Positions 44,610-53,926 are shown, numbered from the stretch's first letter. The stretch: 64,000 nt of DNA from UBA6623 sp965238125 (GCA_965238125.1 OZ250179.1:2728001-2792000); one strand, 5' to 3'. Made by a program: numbers and translations. The notes: a model not told the origin generated them from the letters alone.

Positions 44610-44628
44610 GAGGGGGATCAGCCCCCTC
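44610..44628. terminator. Convergent terminator hairpin
   Basis: GAGGGGG (44610-44616), ATCAG loop, CCCCCTC (44622-44628). It lies between the GNAT stop and the stop of the gamma-glutamyltransferase gene read from the other side. Confidence 0.45.
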
Positions 44629-46525
44629 ACCAAGCCGCCGCGTAGCGATAAGCAAAAGGATCCGCCCCGGCCTCGATCGCCCCGCTGGGATGCACCTTCA
44701 CCGCCGTCGGCGCCGAACCGCTGTTCCAGCGACTGCGCCTCTCCAAACGATGCCCCAGCAAACTGAGTCGCTGAATCACATCCGCCGGGATGCGCTCGTC
44801 GAGCAACAACAAATTGCGCTCGATCGCATGGTCGTCAAAGCTCGCCACCATATGCTTGGTTTGGAAACGCGGCGCCTCGATCGCCGCCTGAGGATTCAAC
44901 CCGAACTCGAGAACCGCAAGCAAAACCTGCAGCAGCGCCTGATCCTGCTGATCCCCCCCCGGCGTAGAAAGCGCCATCCAAGGCCGTCCAATCTGGGTAA
45001 CCAGCGTCGGCGAAAGCGTGATGCGCGGACGTTTGCCCGGCTCGACCACGTTCGGATGATCCGGGATCATCACAAAACTCTGCGCCCGCTGCGTAAGCGG
45101 AATTCCCGTATCCCCCGCAATCACCGACGGCATCCAAGCGCCCGATGGCGTCGCCGAGAACATCACGCCTTCTTTGTCGATGACATTGATGCAGGTCGTG
45201 TCCTTCGACGACAACTCATCGGTGAAAGGTCGCAACTGTCCCACGAAACGTGAAGGGTGCGGCGGCTCGGGATCGCCGAAATCACCGGGCAAAAACTCGC
45301 TCGACGCACCCAACAAGTCAATGGAGGCGCGCCGCTGAGCGCCGTATGCCTTGCTGAGCAACTCCTCGGGAACATCGGAGAACTTCGGGTCGGCATAATA
45401 CGTGTCGCGATCCGCATAGGCCAGCTTGAGGGCTTCGACCAAGACATGAATGTACTCGTCGGTGTTCCACCCCATCTTCTTGAGGTCGAAGCCTTCCAGA
45501 ATATTCAGCGCCTCGATCATCACCGCGCCCTGGGTCCAAAAACCCGCCTTGTAGACCTCGAAGCCGCGGTAGTTCGTCGTTATCGGAGCTTCGACTTCGG
45601 CGCGGTAGGCCGCCAGGTCTTCGTAACGCAAAAGACCGCCGTTTTCCTGAACGAAACGACCGATCCGCCGGGCGATTTCTCCGCGATAAAAGTGATCACG
45701 CACCGCGTCAATGGCGCCCCCGCGACTTCGCTTCTTCGTCAACGCCGCCTTTTCCGTCGCCGCCATGGAACGCAAGGTCGCCGCCAGATCGGTTTGGTGG
45801 AACATGCGCCCCGGCCGCGGCGCCCGCCCGTTGGGAAGAAACACGCGCTGGGAAGTCGGGAAACTCCGGAAGAAACGAGTCGCCTGTAGAATCGAACGCG
45901 CCCGCACCTCGTCAAGCGGCATGCCGTCGGCGAGTCCGATCGCGGGCTGGATGACTTCGGCGAACGACATCGTGCCGAAGCGCTTGAGAGCCAGCAATCC
46001 GCCGTCGACCATGCCGGGCACCAGCGCCGGCAGCAGCCCGTAGGAAGGAATCGGCCCGCTGGTGCGCCCCCGCCGACGAATCTCCTGCTCTTGCTCGGCG
46101 TCAAGGCGCAACCCTTGGAAAAACTCCCGGGTCATCCGCTTCGGCGCCGGCCCAAGGCCCGCAATCGAATGCACCTTGCCGTCGGCGGTGCGGATCAGCA
46201 AAGGAGCCTCTCCCCCAAAGCCGAAATGCGAAAACTCCGAAACCGCCCCGGCGAACAGCGCGGCCACTCCGGCATCGACCGCGTTGCCCCCCGCATGGAA
46301 CATCCGCATCGCGGCATCGGTGACTAACGGCGTTCCCGCCGCCACCGCCGCCCGCCGGCCGCGTACTACCGGACGCAGCAAAGGCTGACGCAATGCTTGC
46401 TGAACTTGGCGTTGGCGTTTGGCGCGTCCCGGATCGGGCTCTTGCGCAGTCGATTGCGACTGCAATGCGACGGCAAACAACCCAAGCGCGCAAAGGGCCG
46501 CGAACCGGAATCGGGAAAATTGCAT
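44627..46525 (-). CDS. Gamma-glutamyltransferase (exported)
   Basis: 632 residues from ATG 46523-46525; the GTG five codons earlier is less likely because AAGG lies at SD distance from this ATG. Signal peptide MQFSRFRFAALCALGLFAVA, cleavage near TAQ. N-terminal Ntn-hydrolase large subunit: ATDAA-like GTPLVTDAAMRMFHAGGNAV, GGEAPLLIR, VPGMVDG. Autocatalytic cleavage and nucleophile Thr at about 443 (DTTCINVIDKEG), followed by the small subunit with a serine-rich oxyanion region (MALSTPGGDQQ). It cleaves gamma-glutamyl bonds, e.g. of glutathione, in the periplasm. Divergent from the HAD gene. Confidence 0.9.
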   Translation of the reverse strand: MQFSRFRFAALCALGLFAVALQSQSTAQEPDPGRAKRQRQVQQALRQPLLRPVVRGRRAAVAAGTPLVTDAAMRMFHAGGNAVDAGVAALFAGAVSEFSHFGFGGEAPLLIRTADGKVHSIAGLGPAPKRMTREFFQGLRLDAEQEQEIRRRGRTSGPIPSYGLLPALVPGMVDGGLLALKRFGTMSFAEVIQPAIGLADGMPLDEVRARSILQATRFFRSFPTSQRVFLPNGRAPRPGRMFHQTDLAATLRSMAATEKAALTKKRSRGGAIDAVRDHFYRGEIARRIGRFVQENGGLLRYEDLAAYRAEVEAPITTNYRGFEVYKAGFWTQGAVMIEALNILEGFDLKKMGWNTDEYIHVLVEALKLAYADRDTYYADPKFSDVPEELLSKAYGAQRRASIDLLGASSEFLPGDFGDPEPPHPSRFVGQLRPFTDELSSKDTTCINVIDKEGVMFSATPSGAWMPSVIAGDTGIPLTQRAQSFVMIPDHPNVVEPGKRPRITLSPTLVTQIGRPWMALSTPGGDQQDQALLQVLLAVLEFGLNPQAAIEAPRFQTKHMVASFDDHAIERNLLLLDERIPADVIQRLSLLGHRLERRSRWNSGSAPTAVKVHPSGAIEAGADPFAYRYAAAW

Positions 46526-46722
46526 AACCGAGGCCTTCACCGCAAAGCCACTGTCATAATACCAGCGGCCCGGCGGTCTGTTTCGTCACAACGCAACAGA
46601 GCCCCGACCGCAAGGGAGGGGTCCGCGCACAACTCTTCGAGCAACGCGAACCTCCCACGAGCGACCAACCAAGCGCGCTCCGATCGCGTCGAGCAAGCCT
46701 CGAAGACACCCTCGCCAGCGAG

Positions 46723-46782
46723 CGCCGACGCCCATTCTTATCGCGGTATTATGAATCCGCGATTCATAGAAACGGACTCTCC
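46723..46782. repeat. Palindrome-centred dispersed repeat, copy 2
   Basis: CGCCGACGCCCATTCTTATC, then GCGGTATT, the perfect palindrome ATGAATCCGCGATTCAT (46751-46767), then AGAAACGGACTC. Immediately upstream of the HAD gene start. Copies at 30044-30100 and, inverted, 54349-54409. Confidence 0.7.
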
Positions 46783-46795
46783 CCGCAAAATCTTC

Positions 46796-47455
46796 ATGAA
46801 AAACAACTCCGCGAATGCACGCGCCGTTCTCTGGGACCTCGACGGTACTCTCGCCGACACCGAGGAGTATCACTGGCTTGCCTGGCAAGAAGTGATGAGC
46901 GAAGAGGGGCTTGCCATTACCCACGAACAGTTCCTGGCCACTTTCGGACAACGCAATCACAACGTCCTCGTCAACTGGCTCGGCGAGCAGACGTCCATCG
47001 AACGCATCGATGCGGTGGGAGACGCCAAGGAGGCCGTGCTTCGCGAAATCGTACGTGCCCGCGGCCTGACCGCTCTGCCCGGCGGCGTCGCCTGGACGGC
47101 CCGACTCCGGGAACACGGCTGGCGGCAAGCGATAGCCACCTCCGCCCCGCTCGCCAACGCCGAAACCATGCTGGACGCCTTGGGAATCGCCCACTGCTTC
47201 GACGCCGTCGTCTCTTCCGAAGACGTCAGCGCGGGCAAGCCCGACCCCGAAGTCTTCCAAAAGGCCGCTGCCCGGGTGGGCGTTCCGCCTTCCCGCTGCA
47301 TCGTTGTCGAGGACGCCCCGGCCGGGGTCGAAGCCGCACGCCGCGCCGGCATGGCCAGCATCGGTGTCCGGCCCGCCGCCGATCCCCTCGACGCAACCCT
47401 GTTCACGCGCTCGCTGGAGGCCTTGGAACCCGCTGCGTTCGAGCGCCTGCTTTAA
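46796..47455 (+). CDS. HAD-superfamily phosphatase, beta-phosphoglucomutase-like
   Basis: 219 residues from ATG 46796 (MKNNSANARAVLWDLDGTLA); upstream in-frame codons cross the dispersed repeat and are unlikely to be translated. Motif I is WDLDGTLADT (nucleophile Asp15 and acid/base Asp17), motif II TSAP, motif III Lys in SAGKPDPEVF, motif IV VVEDAPAGVEAA. The C1 helical cap after motif I fits subfamily IA phosphatases such as beta-phosphoglucomutase or 2-deoxyglucose-6-phosphatase. The substrate is unknown. Intact. Confidence 0.88.
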   Translation: MKNNSANARAVLWDLDGTLADTEEYHWLAWQEVMSEEGLAITHEQFLATFGQRNHNVLVNWLGEQTSIERIDAVGDAKEAVLREIVRARGLTALPGGVAWTARLREHGWRQAIATSAPLANAETMLDALGIAHCFDAVVSSEDVSAGKPDPEVFQKAAARVGVPPSRCIVVEDAPAGVEAARRAGMASIGVRPAADPLDATLFTRSLEALEPAAFERLL

Positions 47456-47499
47456 GCCGGGGCCGCTACGCGTTAACGCGGCGCCGCCGCCAAACTGCA

Positions 47500-47779
47500 A
47501 CTTGCCCATCAATCCAAGCTTCGCACCAACGACGCCACGTCGGAAGAGGCCGACGGCATGCCGGACGGCCTCGCGCTCGATGCGCAGGGCAACGTCTACG
47601 CCACGGGACCCGGGGGTGTTTGGATCTTCAGCCCCGAGGGTAAGCATCTGGGGAGTATTCAGCCGGAAAAGGTCCCTGCCAACGCGACGTTTGGCGACGC
47701 CGACGGGATGACGCTTTACATGACGGCTCGGACCGGGCTTTATCGGATCCGGCTCAACGCGAAGGGCCTAGGGCACTAG
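47500..47779 (+). pseudogene. SMP-30/gluconolactonase, C-terminal fragment
   Basis: Only about 90 codons remain: KLRTND, EEADGMPDGLALDAQGNVYA, TGPGGVWIFSPEGKHLG and DADGMTLYMTARTGLYRIRL, ending at a TAG (47777-47779). This is the last two blades of an SMP-30/gluconolactonase propeller (usually about 300 residues), which hydrolyse sugar lactones. The first two thirds, including most metal ligands, are gone. No start signal. It abuts the third IS1380 copy region. Confidence 0.75.
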
Positions 47780-47834
47780 GCATGCAGCGGTAAAAACACC
47801 ACAATTGTTGTGGAAAAGGGAAGGCGCGGCGCAG

Positions 47835-47995
47835 TCAGTCAGACCACGTCAACTTTGCACTTGGGTGGAACAGCGAGATTGGGTTGTCGCCAGAATCCGG
47901 GTCTTCGAGGACTCGGCGGACCTGAGTGGCAACTTCCGCAGTGTGGGTCTGGAGCTTGGGATACAGCGTGTACGGGTTGCTTGTATCGATCTGAA
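47835..47995 (-). pseudogene. 3' fragment of an unidentified gene cut by IS1380 copy 3
   Basis: On the minus strand, after the IS left end, the frame reads QIDTSNPYTLYPKLQTHTAE, VATQVRRVLEDPDSGDN and ISLFHPSAKLTWSD, to a TGA (47835-47837). The codon pattern looks natural, unlike the IS frame upstream of it. I do not recognise the family. I found no matching 5' part on the other side of the IS. Confidence 0.4.
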
Positions 47996-49657
47996 CCCGC
48001 ATTTTCAATTTGATGTTTGACATCCCGACCTTCCAGCGGCCTTGAGCGTCTTTATTCATAGGGGCTAGAGCCCGATGAGGACGCCATGGAGGCCAACACC
48101 CAATGGGTGAAAAACAAACCAAGCCATTCCAGCTAAGTTTCAACGGCTTGTTGAAAGTCGATTTCCAGGGATCGCATGTCACTTCCGACGGTGGCCTGAT
48201 TTTGGTTCGCGAACTGGACGAGCGGCTCGGTCTCGGGAAGCTGATCGATGAGTATCTCAGCGACTCGCGACAAGGCTTGAACAAGAAGTTCCCGCTGGCC
48301 GATCTGCTGCGCCAGTCGATCTACAGCCGCTTGGCAGGCTACGAGGACGTCAACGACGCCGTCCGAGTGTCGGCTGACCCGACGTTTCGCTTGATCGGCT
48401 CGCAGAGGAACTGGGATCGCCGAGCGGCCTTGACCTCGACGCTGCATGGCTTCGAGACGGAGATGCTGGCGAGCGAAGAGAACCTGCTGGGGCTGATGGC
48501 GCTGAACCGAGAGCTGGTCGGGCAAGCGGAGGCGTTCGACGACTCCGAGCGGGTCGTTCTGGACATGGACTCCACCGAGAGTCCGGTCCATGGCCAACAG
48601 GAAGGCAGTGCCTACAACGGACACTTCGAGTCGGTCTGCTACCACCCGTTGCTTTTGTTCAACGGTCATGGTGATTGCCTCGCTGCCAAGCTGCGTCCCG
48701 GCAACGTGCACAGCGCCGAGGACTAGGATGAGCTATTGTTGCCGGAGATCGAGCGCCAACAGGCTGCGGGCAAGCAGGTCGCCTTCCGGGGCGATGCCGC
48801 CTTTGCCAAGCCGGAGATCTACGAGGCGCTGGAGGAGCGCGGCGCGGACTACGCGATCCGCATTCCGGCCAATAAGAACCTGGAGCTGGAGATCGAAGAC
48901 ATCCTGTTTCGTCCGCCGGGGAGGCCCGGCCGCAAGCCGCTAGTGCGCTACAAGAGCTTTCGCTATCAGGCGGAGAGCTGGAAGGGGCCGAGACGAGTTG
49001 TCGCCAAGGTCGAGCACCACCAGGGCGAGCTATTCGCGCGCGTCGGTTTTATCGTGACGAACATGAGCTTGCCAAGCCGGTCGGTGGTGCGTTTCTACAA
49101 CAAGCGCGGCACGGCGGAGCAGTGGATCAAAGAAGGTAAGCAAGCGACGCACTGGACGCGGCTGTCGTGCCATCGCTTCCGGGCGAACGAGGTGCGCTTG
49201 CAGTTAAGCGTGCCGGCCTACAACCTGGGCAACCTGTGGCGGCGACTCGGGTTGCCGCACAGGATCAAGACGTGGTCACTGACGAGCTTGCAGCAGCGGT
49301 TGATGAAGACGGGCGGCAGATTGGTCAAGCACGCGCGGTACTACTGGTTGCTCTTGGCCGAGGGACATCTGAACCGGCGGCTGTTTGGCGACATGCTGCG
49401 GAGGATCTGGGCGCTGCCTGTGCCGGGTGGTTAGCACCGCACTTGGCGAATGCGAAATCTGTGTACTGAGGACGGAAGCTCGGAGGGGTGTCTGCGAAAT
49501 TGACTTCGCAGCGGCGGATCAGCCCCCATGAGGGGCAAGAAGGGGGCTCGATCGGTCCCGCCTCAGCCGCCGCCTCTTTCGGGTGGAGAAATGGTTGCGC
49601 TTCGCCGGGTGAGGGTGTAGACTCGTGCCGTCAGAGGAGCCAAATCGGAAATCCTGG
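47996..49657 (+). mobile_element. IS1380-family insertion sequence, copy 3 (diverged, 1,662 bp)
   Basis: Same end sequences (CCCGCATTTTCAATTTGATG left; GGAAATCCTGG right), but the body differs from copies 1 and 2 at many positions. Candidate target duplications are CTGAA (47991-47995) and TTGAA (49658-49662), one mismatch. An older insertion or a relative of the active copies. Confidence 0.85.
48103..49434 (+). pseudogene. IS1380-family transposase, nonsense-mutated
   Basis: The frame equals copies 1 and 2 over its length, except that the Trp codon in SAEDWDELLLPE is now TAG (48724-48726). The downstream part continues in frame to 49434. The catalytic motifs DMDST, FRGDAAF and EQWIKEGK flank the stop (RAD is changed to RGD). 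Not functional unless suppressed, though possibly mobilisable in trans. Confidence 0.88.
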
Positions 49658-49995
49658 TTGAATAGTCGGAGTTTCATTTCCCGGTTCCTCGATCCATGTG
49701 ACACTGCCAAAGGTGCCGGAGAAGATCCCGCTGTTTGCCGCGGGCTACTCCAGCCACCGTTGCGTCAGCCAATCGTTTCCAAGGGGATAGGCCGCGGGAC
49801 TCTGACGGTGTCCCCATAAACCCAGACCACGCTTTGCACGCCCTACCGGCATCGGACCGCATCGCTCGTGGAGCGTACTACCGACGCCTAGCAGAGTTTA
49901 CTCAGAGGGCTATATATCCAAGCACCCACGCACCCCTAGGACCAGTATTAAATGCAGTTCGTCTGCTATGGCCGCACAAGAGACCGTAACGTAGT
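49658..49995. other. Non-coding stretch after IS1380 copy 3
   Basis: No supported gene. The base composition falls toward 49900-50000, next to the deoxyribosyltransferase-like gene. Nothing recognisable. Confidence 0.45.
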
Positions 49996-51027
49996 CTACG
50001 GTTCCCGATTGTATACGGTAAATATAGTCTGAATGGTTCGGTACTGATTCAGGTCGAATGGGATCGTGTCGACGGAGCGTATGAGCTGTACGGTGGGCAA
50101 ACGGGTTGCATGGCGAAGGCACAGCTCGTAGAACACGTTCGGATTGTGAAACGAGAGATCGGCGATAACCAAGCGAGCGTTCAAAATATGGTCAATCACC
50201 TGCTTGCCGATCATGCCAGGCTTCCCGATCTGGTCGGCACGAATCACGCTCAAGTCGAACTCTTTGACGGCTGGCTCAATGATGAATTCCATCATAAAAT
50301 CGGCGTGCTGACGGTCTTCAGAGTTTTCTTTGCCAATCGGTGAGATGTAGAAGCAGACCTTCGAATAGTCCGTTACAGCATCGTCGCTTTCAGCTGGGCT
50401 AGGCGCTGGACCAGGGATCGAGGCTTTCGACAGGGGGAGTGGTGCCCCGTTGCCTTTGGCGTCGGCCAGCTTTCCTGGCCGGTCGGCTGATTGCGGGGCC
50501 TCCTCAATTGCTTGTTCGATCGGGATCAGCCGCTCTGAACCGCCAATCGTTCTGAGCAGCCCTAGGAACTTGGCATTGACAAGGAAAGTGTCGACGCACT
50601 CAGCCCGTGCATCGACCTCCAAATCGGTCTCAGACAGGTAATCAGCCAGCACCTCACTTGCGGGTACCTTGTTCCCCTTCGACTTCTCATAGAGGAAATT
50701 GAAGGGCTCAACACCTTCGATCGCAAGCTTGAAACGAGCCTCCAGCTTCTGGGCGGGCGCTACGTTGTCGCCGGTTGCCTGGGCTCCTGCGGTTGTCGGT
50801 TCAAGGTGTTCCGCTCGATAGCTACCTGTGGTAAGCCCGTACTGCCCAGAGGCGGTGATCAACCTGCGAGCTGCCGCGTTGTCAGGGGGCTCGTCAAGTT
50901 TTTCGAAAAGGATTAATTTCCTGACCTTCTTGCCCGCAGCATATTCTTGGATAGCTTCAGCAAGGCGCAATGCTTCCTTGAAGGTCAGCGCTGGAAACTT
51001 GCGTTCTTTCCGTGTGCGTTTCGCCAT
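49996..51027 (-). CDS. HTH-like plus nucleoside-deoxyribosyltransferase-like domain protein, candidate defence effector
   Basis: 343 residues. The first about 170 residues form a helical, winged-helix-like module (FKEALRLAEAIQEYAAGKKV, AARRLITASGQYGLTTGSY, FLVNAKFLGLLRTIGGSERL). A low-complexity Pro/Ala linker leads to a C-terminal domain (about 225-343) of nucleoside 2-deoxyribosyltransferase type: VCFYISPIGKENSEDRQHAD, LSVIRADQI, then the signature VIADLSFHNPNVFYELCLRH and a TIQLI-like strand. Such domains cleave N-glycosidic bonds of nucleotides; fused to HTH-type adaptors they are described as predicted effectors in conflict systems. Lower GC and isolation between repeats suggest transfer. 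Role inferred; no partner gene is visible. Confidence 0.7.
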   Translation of the reverse strand: MAKRTRKERKFPALTFKEALRLAEAIQEYAAGKKVRKLILFEKLDEPPDNAAARRLITASGQYGLTTGSYRAEHLEPTTAGAQATGDNVAPAQKLEARFKLAIEGVEPFNFLYEKSKGNKVPASEVLADYLSETDLEVDARAECVDTFLVNAKFLGLLRTIGGSERLIPIEQAIEEAPQSADRPGKLADAKGNGAPLPLSKASIPGPAPSPAESDDAVTDYSKVCFYISPIGKENSEDRQHADFMMEFIIEPAVKEFDLSVIRADQIGKPGMIGKQVIDHILNARLVIADLSFHNPNVFYELCLRHATRLPTVQLIRSVDTIPFDLNQYRTIQTIFTVYNREP

Positions 51028-51931
51028 ACTCCGCGTCCATTTGTATTGTACCGGTGCGAAAATAACCTACGCTAGATCGAAATCCGTTCGACGATGTTGC
51101 GCGTTACGAGTCGCCGCCGGCGGTCGTAGATTTGGGTTGTCTTCGGGTTCGGGGAAAACCGGGGGGGGAAACCGGGACATCCTCAATTAGCTCGACGTAC
51201 AACCCCAACTGGCTGATTCTACACGTTGTACGAGCGTGAACCCCTACATCTGTGTTCTCGGAGATCCAGCTATGTTATTGATAATATGGTGGTTGTCTGC
51301 TGTCCAGAGGTCTAATTAAGGCTGTCCCGGTTCCCCCCGTCCCGGTCTTTTCATCGGGCGACAACCCGATTCCGTTGAAGAAGAAACGAAGAAACAGGGG
51401 ACAGCTTCCTAATAAAGAATCTTCACTGCACGACCCGAACAAGCGCCGCGACCGCAAAGCCGCCCAGCCACGTTCACGTGGCTTGAACCCCGTCCAGGCC
51501 GGTCCTTTAGGGCCGCGACGAACACTTCGCAAAACAATCTCCCCGGGCTCAGCCCGGGGCTAGGGCTCCTGTCGCCGCTCCGCGGCTGCAGCCGTTTGTC
51601 ATTTCAGGGGCTATGCCGTAATTCGCCGTACGCCTGAAAGGGGATTCGCGGAAGAGCCGTACAGCCAACGATTTCTTGCCGTTTATCAGCGGTGGAAACA
51701 AGGCGGTTCGACGAGCGAAAACCGAATGGCAGTCCCGCTCTTTCGCCGGAACACCCTTTGCCGCGGGCTGCTCACCCTGGGTGTGCGGCGGAGCCACATT
51801 CGCGGTCTGCTTCGGTGGGGCGAACTCAGGCGGGGCTTGACGCGCCGGAGGGTTGCGCGGCGCACACGTCTCGCAAGCTGAGTCGCCCTACGGTAGAATT
51901 CTCACTACGGGTTGTCCCGGCCTTCTCTGTG
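51028..51931. other. 900-bp intergenic region with dispersed repeats
   Basis: Holds the repeat 51395-51426, a core fragment of the GC-rich repeat (CCCCGGGCTCAGCCCGGGG, about 51541-51559), and sequence related to the REP-like hairpin (GCGAAAACCGAATGGCAG, about 51715). An open frame runs through the last 240 bp into the hydrolase, but without signals. No gene seen. Confidence 0.5.
51395..51426. repeat. GGGGACAGCTTCCTAATAAA dispersed repeat, copy
   Basis: 32 bp matching 38264-38294 with one inserted G; inverted half copy at 35019-35037. Just before it lies an A-rich stretch like that before the 38264 copy. Confidence 0.6.
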
Positions 51932-53038
51932 ATGCAGTTGCTTTTGATCCTATTGTTTGGGATGAAACTTGCGGTCTCGCTCGTCGGTTTGTCGCTCGGC
52001 TTGCCGGCGCAGACGCCGCCCGGCTTATTGGGGCTTGCGCCCGAGGAAGCTCCCGTGCCGACACCGCGAGATTGGGAGAAACTCGGCGTATCGAACTACG
52101 AACTGCGCATTCTCGAGCGCTTCTACCGAGACCGCGAGGGAATCGAGGGCTATCACATCGCTTACGAAAGCCTCGATCTGAGCATGACGGGGATCCTTGT
52201 GCAGCCGCATATTGAAGTGCCCGACGAGGACGAGGCCGCCGCCGCCGCGGGAGGGGATGAGGAAGAAGAAGAGATCAAGTACCCCATGGTGGTGCTCAGC
52301 CACGGGTCTCGCTACGGGTTGACGCAGGCTTATCGCGAGATCGCGATTGAGCTCGCCCGTCGAGGGTACGTGGTTCTAGCGCCCAGTTACCGGGGGCGCG
52401 GCGGCAGAGAAGGGCGGTCACAGGGATTGCCGCAACTCGCTCGCGGAGAAGTGCTGGACCTGCTGCAGTTGGTTCAGATCGGTCGCCAGATCGAATACGT
52501 CGATACGTTGCGCATGGCGATTGTCGGCTTCGAGGATGGGGCGACAACCGCCCTGTTGGGAATCGAGCGGTCGAACGTCTTCCGTGTCGCGGTCTTGGCC
52601 TCTCCCAGCCCTTTTTCCGGCATGGCGGAGTACGGCTACGCGGGCTTGAAGGTCCTGCGCGGGCGTTCCGAGGAGATTTTCGGCCGCGAGCTTTCCCAGC
52701 ACGAGTTGATGCGGGAACTTTACTACCGCGACGCCTTTCGGAACGCCTATAAGATCACAACTCCTATGTTGTTGTTGACCACCGCGGCGGACCCGGGACG
52801 CCGCGATTTGCTCTACTTCGTCGCGAATCTAAGACACCTGGGCGTCGAGCATCGGCTACTTGAATATCCTACGTTCCCCGGTTTCTTGACCGCCGCCGAT
52901 AACGGCCAACGTCCCGCGAATTGGCAGGGTGTCCGCGATGCCGCGTGGGCCGAGGTCTTGAACCTCATCGACGAGCACCTGGTATTGCCGGAAGAAGAGG
53001 GCGAAGAGGGCGAAAGCGAGGGGGGGACGGGGCCGTGA
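51932..53038 (+). CDS. Exported alpha/beta hydrolase (prolyl-oligopeptidase-like) lacking the serine nucleophile
   Basis: 368 residues from ATG 51932, where a signal peptide begins (MQLLLILLFGMKLAVSLVGL); earlier codons in the open frame have no such signal. The fold shows the oxyanion region VVLSHGSRYGL, GYVVLAPSYRGRGGREG and LRMAIVGFEDGATTALLGIE. In active S9-type enzymes the last motif is GxSxGG; here it is GFEDG, so the catalytic Ser is Glu. The expected His region reads TFPGFLTAADN, without His. An acidic run (DEDEAAAAAGGDEEEEE, about 93-110) interrupts the N-terminal region. It is therefore probably a non-catalytic binding protein. Confidence 0.75.
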   Translation: MQLLLILLFGMKLAVSLVGLSLGLPAQTPPGLLGLAPEEAPVPTPRDWEKLGVSNYELRILERFYRDREGIEGYHIAYESLDLSMTGILVQPHIEVPDEDEAAAAAGGDEEEEEIKYPMVVLSHGSRYGLTQAYREIAIELARRGYVVLAPSYRGRGGREGRSQGLPQLARGEVLDLLQLVQIGRQIEYVDTLRMAIVGFEDGATTALLGIERSNVFRVAVLASPSPFSGMAEYGYAGLKVLRGRSEEIFGRELSQHELMRELYYRDAFRNAYKITTPMLLLTTAADPGRRDLLYFVANLRHLGVEHRLLEYPTFPGFLTAADNGQRPANWQGVRDAAWAEVLNLIDEHLVLPEEEGEEGESEGGTGP

Positions 53039-53426
53039 ATTCGGCTTAGCCTGGCTTTCTCACCAACTGACGGTCGAAGCAGATGATAGGCCCGCCATTA
53101 CTTCGTTGCGTTTGCTTGCCGTGCTCACCGTACCGTTCAAGTACGCCTCTTTTGCCTAAGAAATGGGGCGCCAAGCGGCCCGCGTCTCGTACTGACGGCC
53201 CTCTCATGCACTTCGCCTCGACACTTGGTGAGGAATGCAGGTTAGCGGCGCCACCGGCCGCGCCGGATCGTTCAGGGGAGAAACTTGGTCGAAGGGGGTT
53301 CGCCGGGACCGCGCCGCGCGGCGGCGCGGCTCGGGTGGGTGAACGTCCGATCTATTGGTAGCAGTTGTGAGTCTCCGGGTAGCTCGAAATTTGAAGTTTT
53401 GGGTCAGAGCTGCCTCATGGATCATT
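53039..53426. other. Non-coding stretch upstream of nothing recognised
   Basis: Lies between the hydrolase stop and the rlmH stop (convergent). No gene, repeat or clear terminator recognised. GC-rich sequence around 53310-53330 (CCGCGCGGCGGCGCGGC) could form a hairpin. Confidence 0.4.
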
Positions 53427-53831
53427 TCAGCGTGGGTAGGGGTGGTTCCGAAGAATTGTGAACGCCCGGTAGATCTGCTCGGCGAACACGACCCGGGCCA
53501 GCTCGTGAGGCAGCGTCATTTTCGAGAGCGATAGAAGACGATCCGCTCGCGCTCGAAACTCATCGCTCCATCCGTCGGGGCCGCCGATAAAGAAGGCCAC
53601 GTCACGTCCGGCGCGTTCGATGAATCGCGCCAACTCGGCCGATGTCATCTGCTCACCCGCCGGATCGAGTACCACGCGCAGGGCTCGCGGATAGGCCTCC
53701 GCGGCCGCCTCGTTCTTGATGGGCTTCATCTGAAACGAACAGTAACGCTCGATGCGCGAGGCGTAGTCGAGCGCCAAGCGATCGGTGTCGCGTTGGCGTT
53801 GCTTGCCGACGTAGAGCAGGTGAATTTTCAC
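53427..53831 (-). CDS. rlmH: 23S rRNA (pseudouridine1915-N3)-methyltransferase RlmH
   Basis: 134 residues from a GTG at 53829-53831 (MKIHLLYVGKQRQRDTDRLA), the standard N-terminus of RlmH. The SPOUT knot is visible: RVVLDPAGEQMTSAELARF, VAFFIGGPDGW (SAM-binding loop) and FAEQIYRAFTILRNHPYPR at the C-terminus. It methylates pseudouridine 1915 of 23S rRNA in the decoding-centre helix H69. The ending NHPYPR varies from the usual HPYHR. It lies 95 bp downstream of rsfS, a common pairing. Cytoplasmic; about 20 residues shorter than E. coli RlmH. Confidence 0.9.
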   Translation of the reverse strand: MKIHLLYVGKQRQRDTDRLALDYASRIERYCSFQMKPIKNEAAAEAYPRALRVVLDPAGEQMTSAELARFIERAGRDVAFFIGGPDGWSDEFRARADRLLSLSKMTLPHELARVVFAEQIYRAFTILRNHPYPR

Positions 53832-53926
53832 CGTGTTGCCCGCGAGCACGAGGCCCGCGCCGTATGCACGCGCCCGCTCACGGGCTGCGACGCGCGGGGG
53901 AGGAAGAAAAGCGGGCTCCGCTCGGC

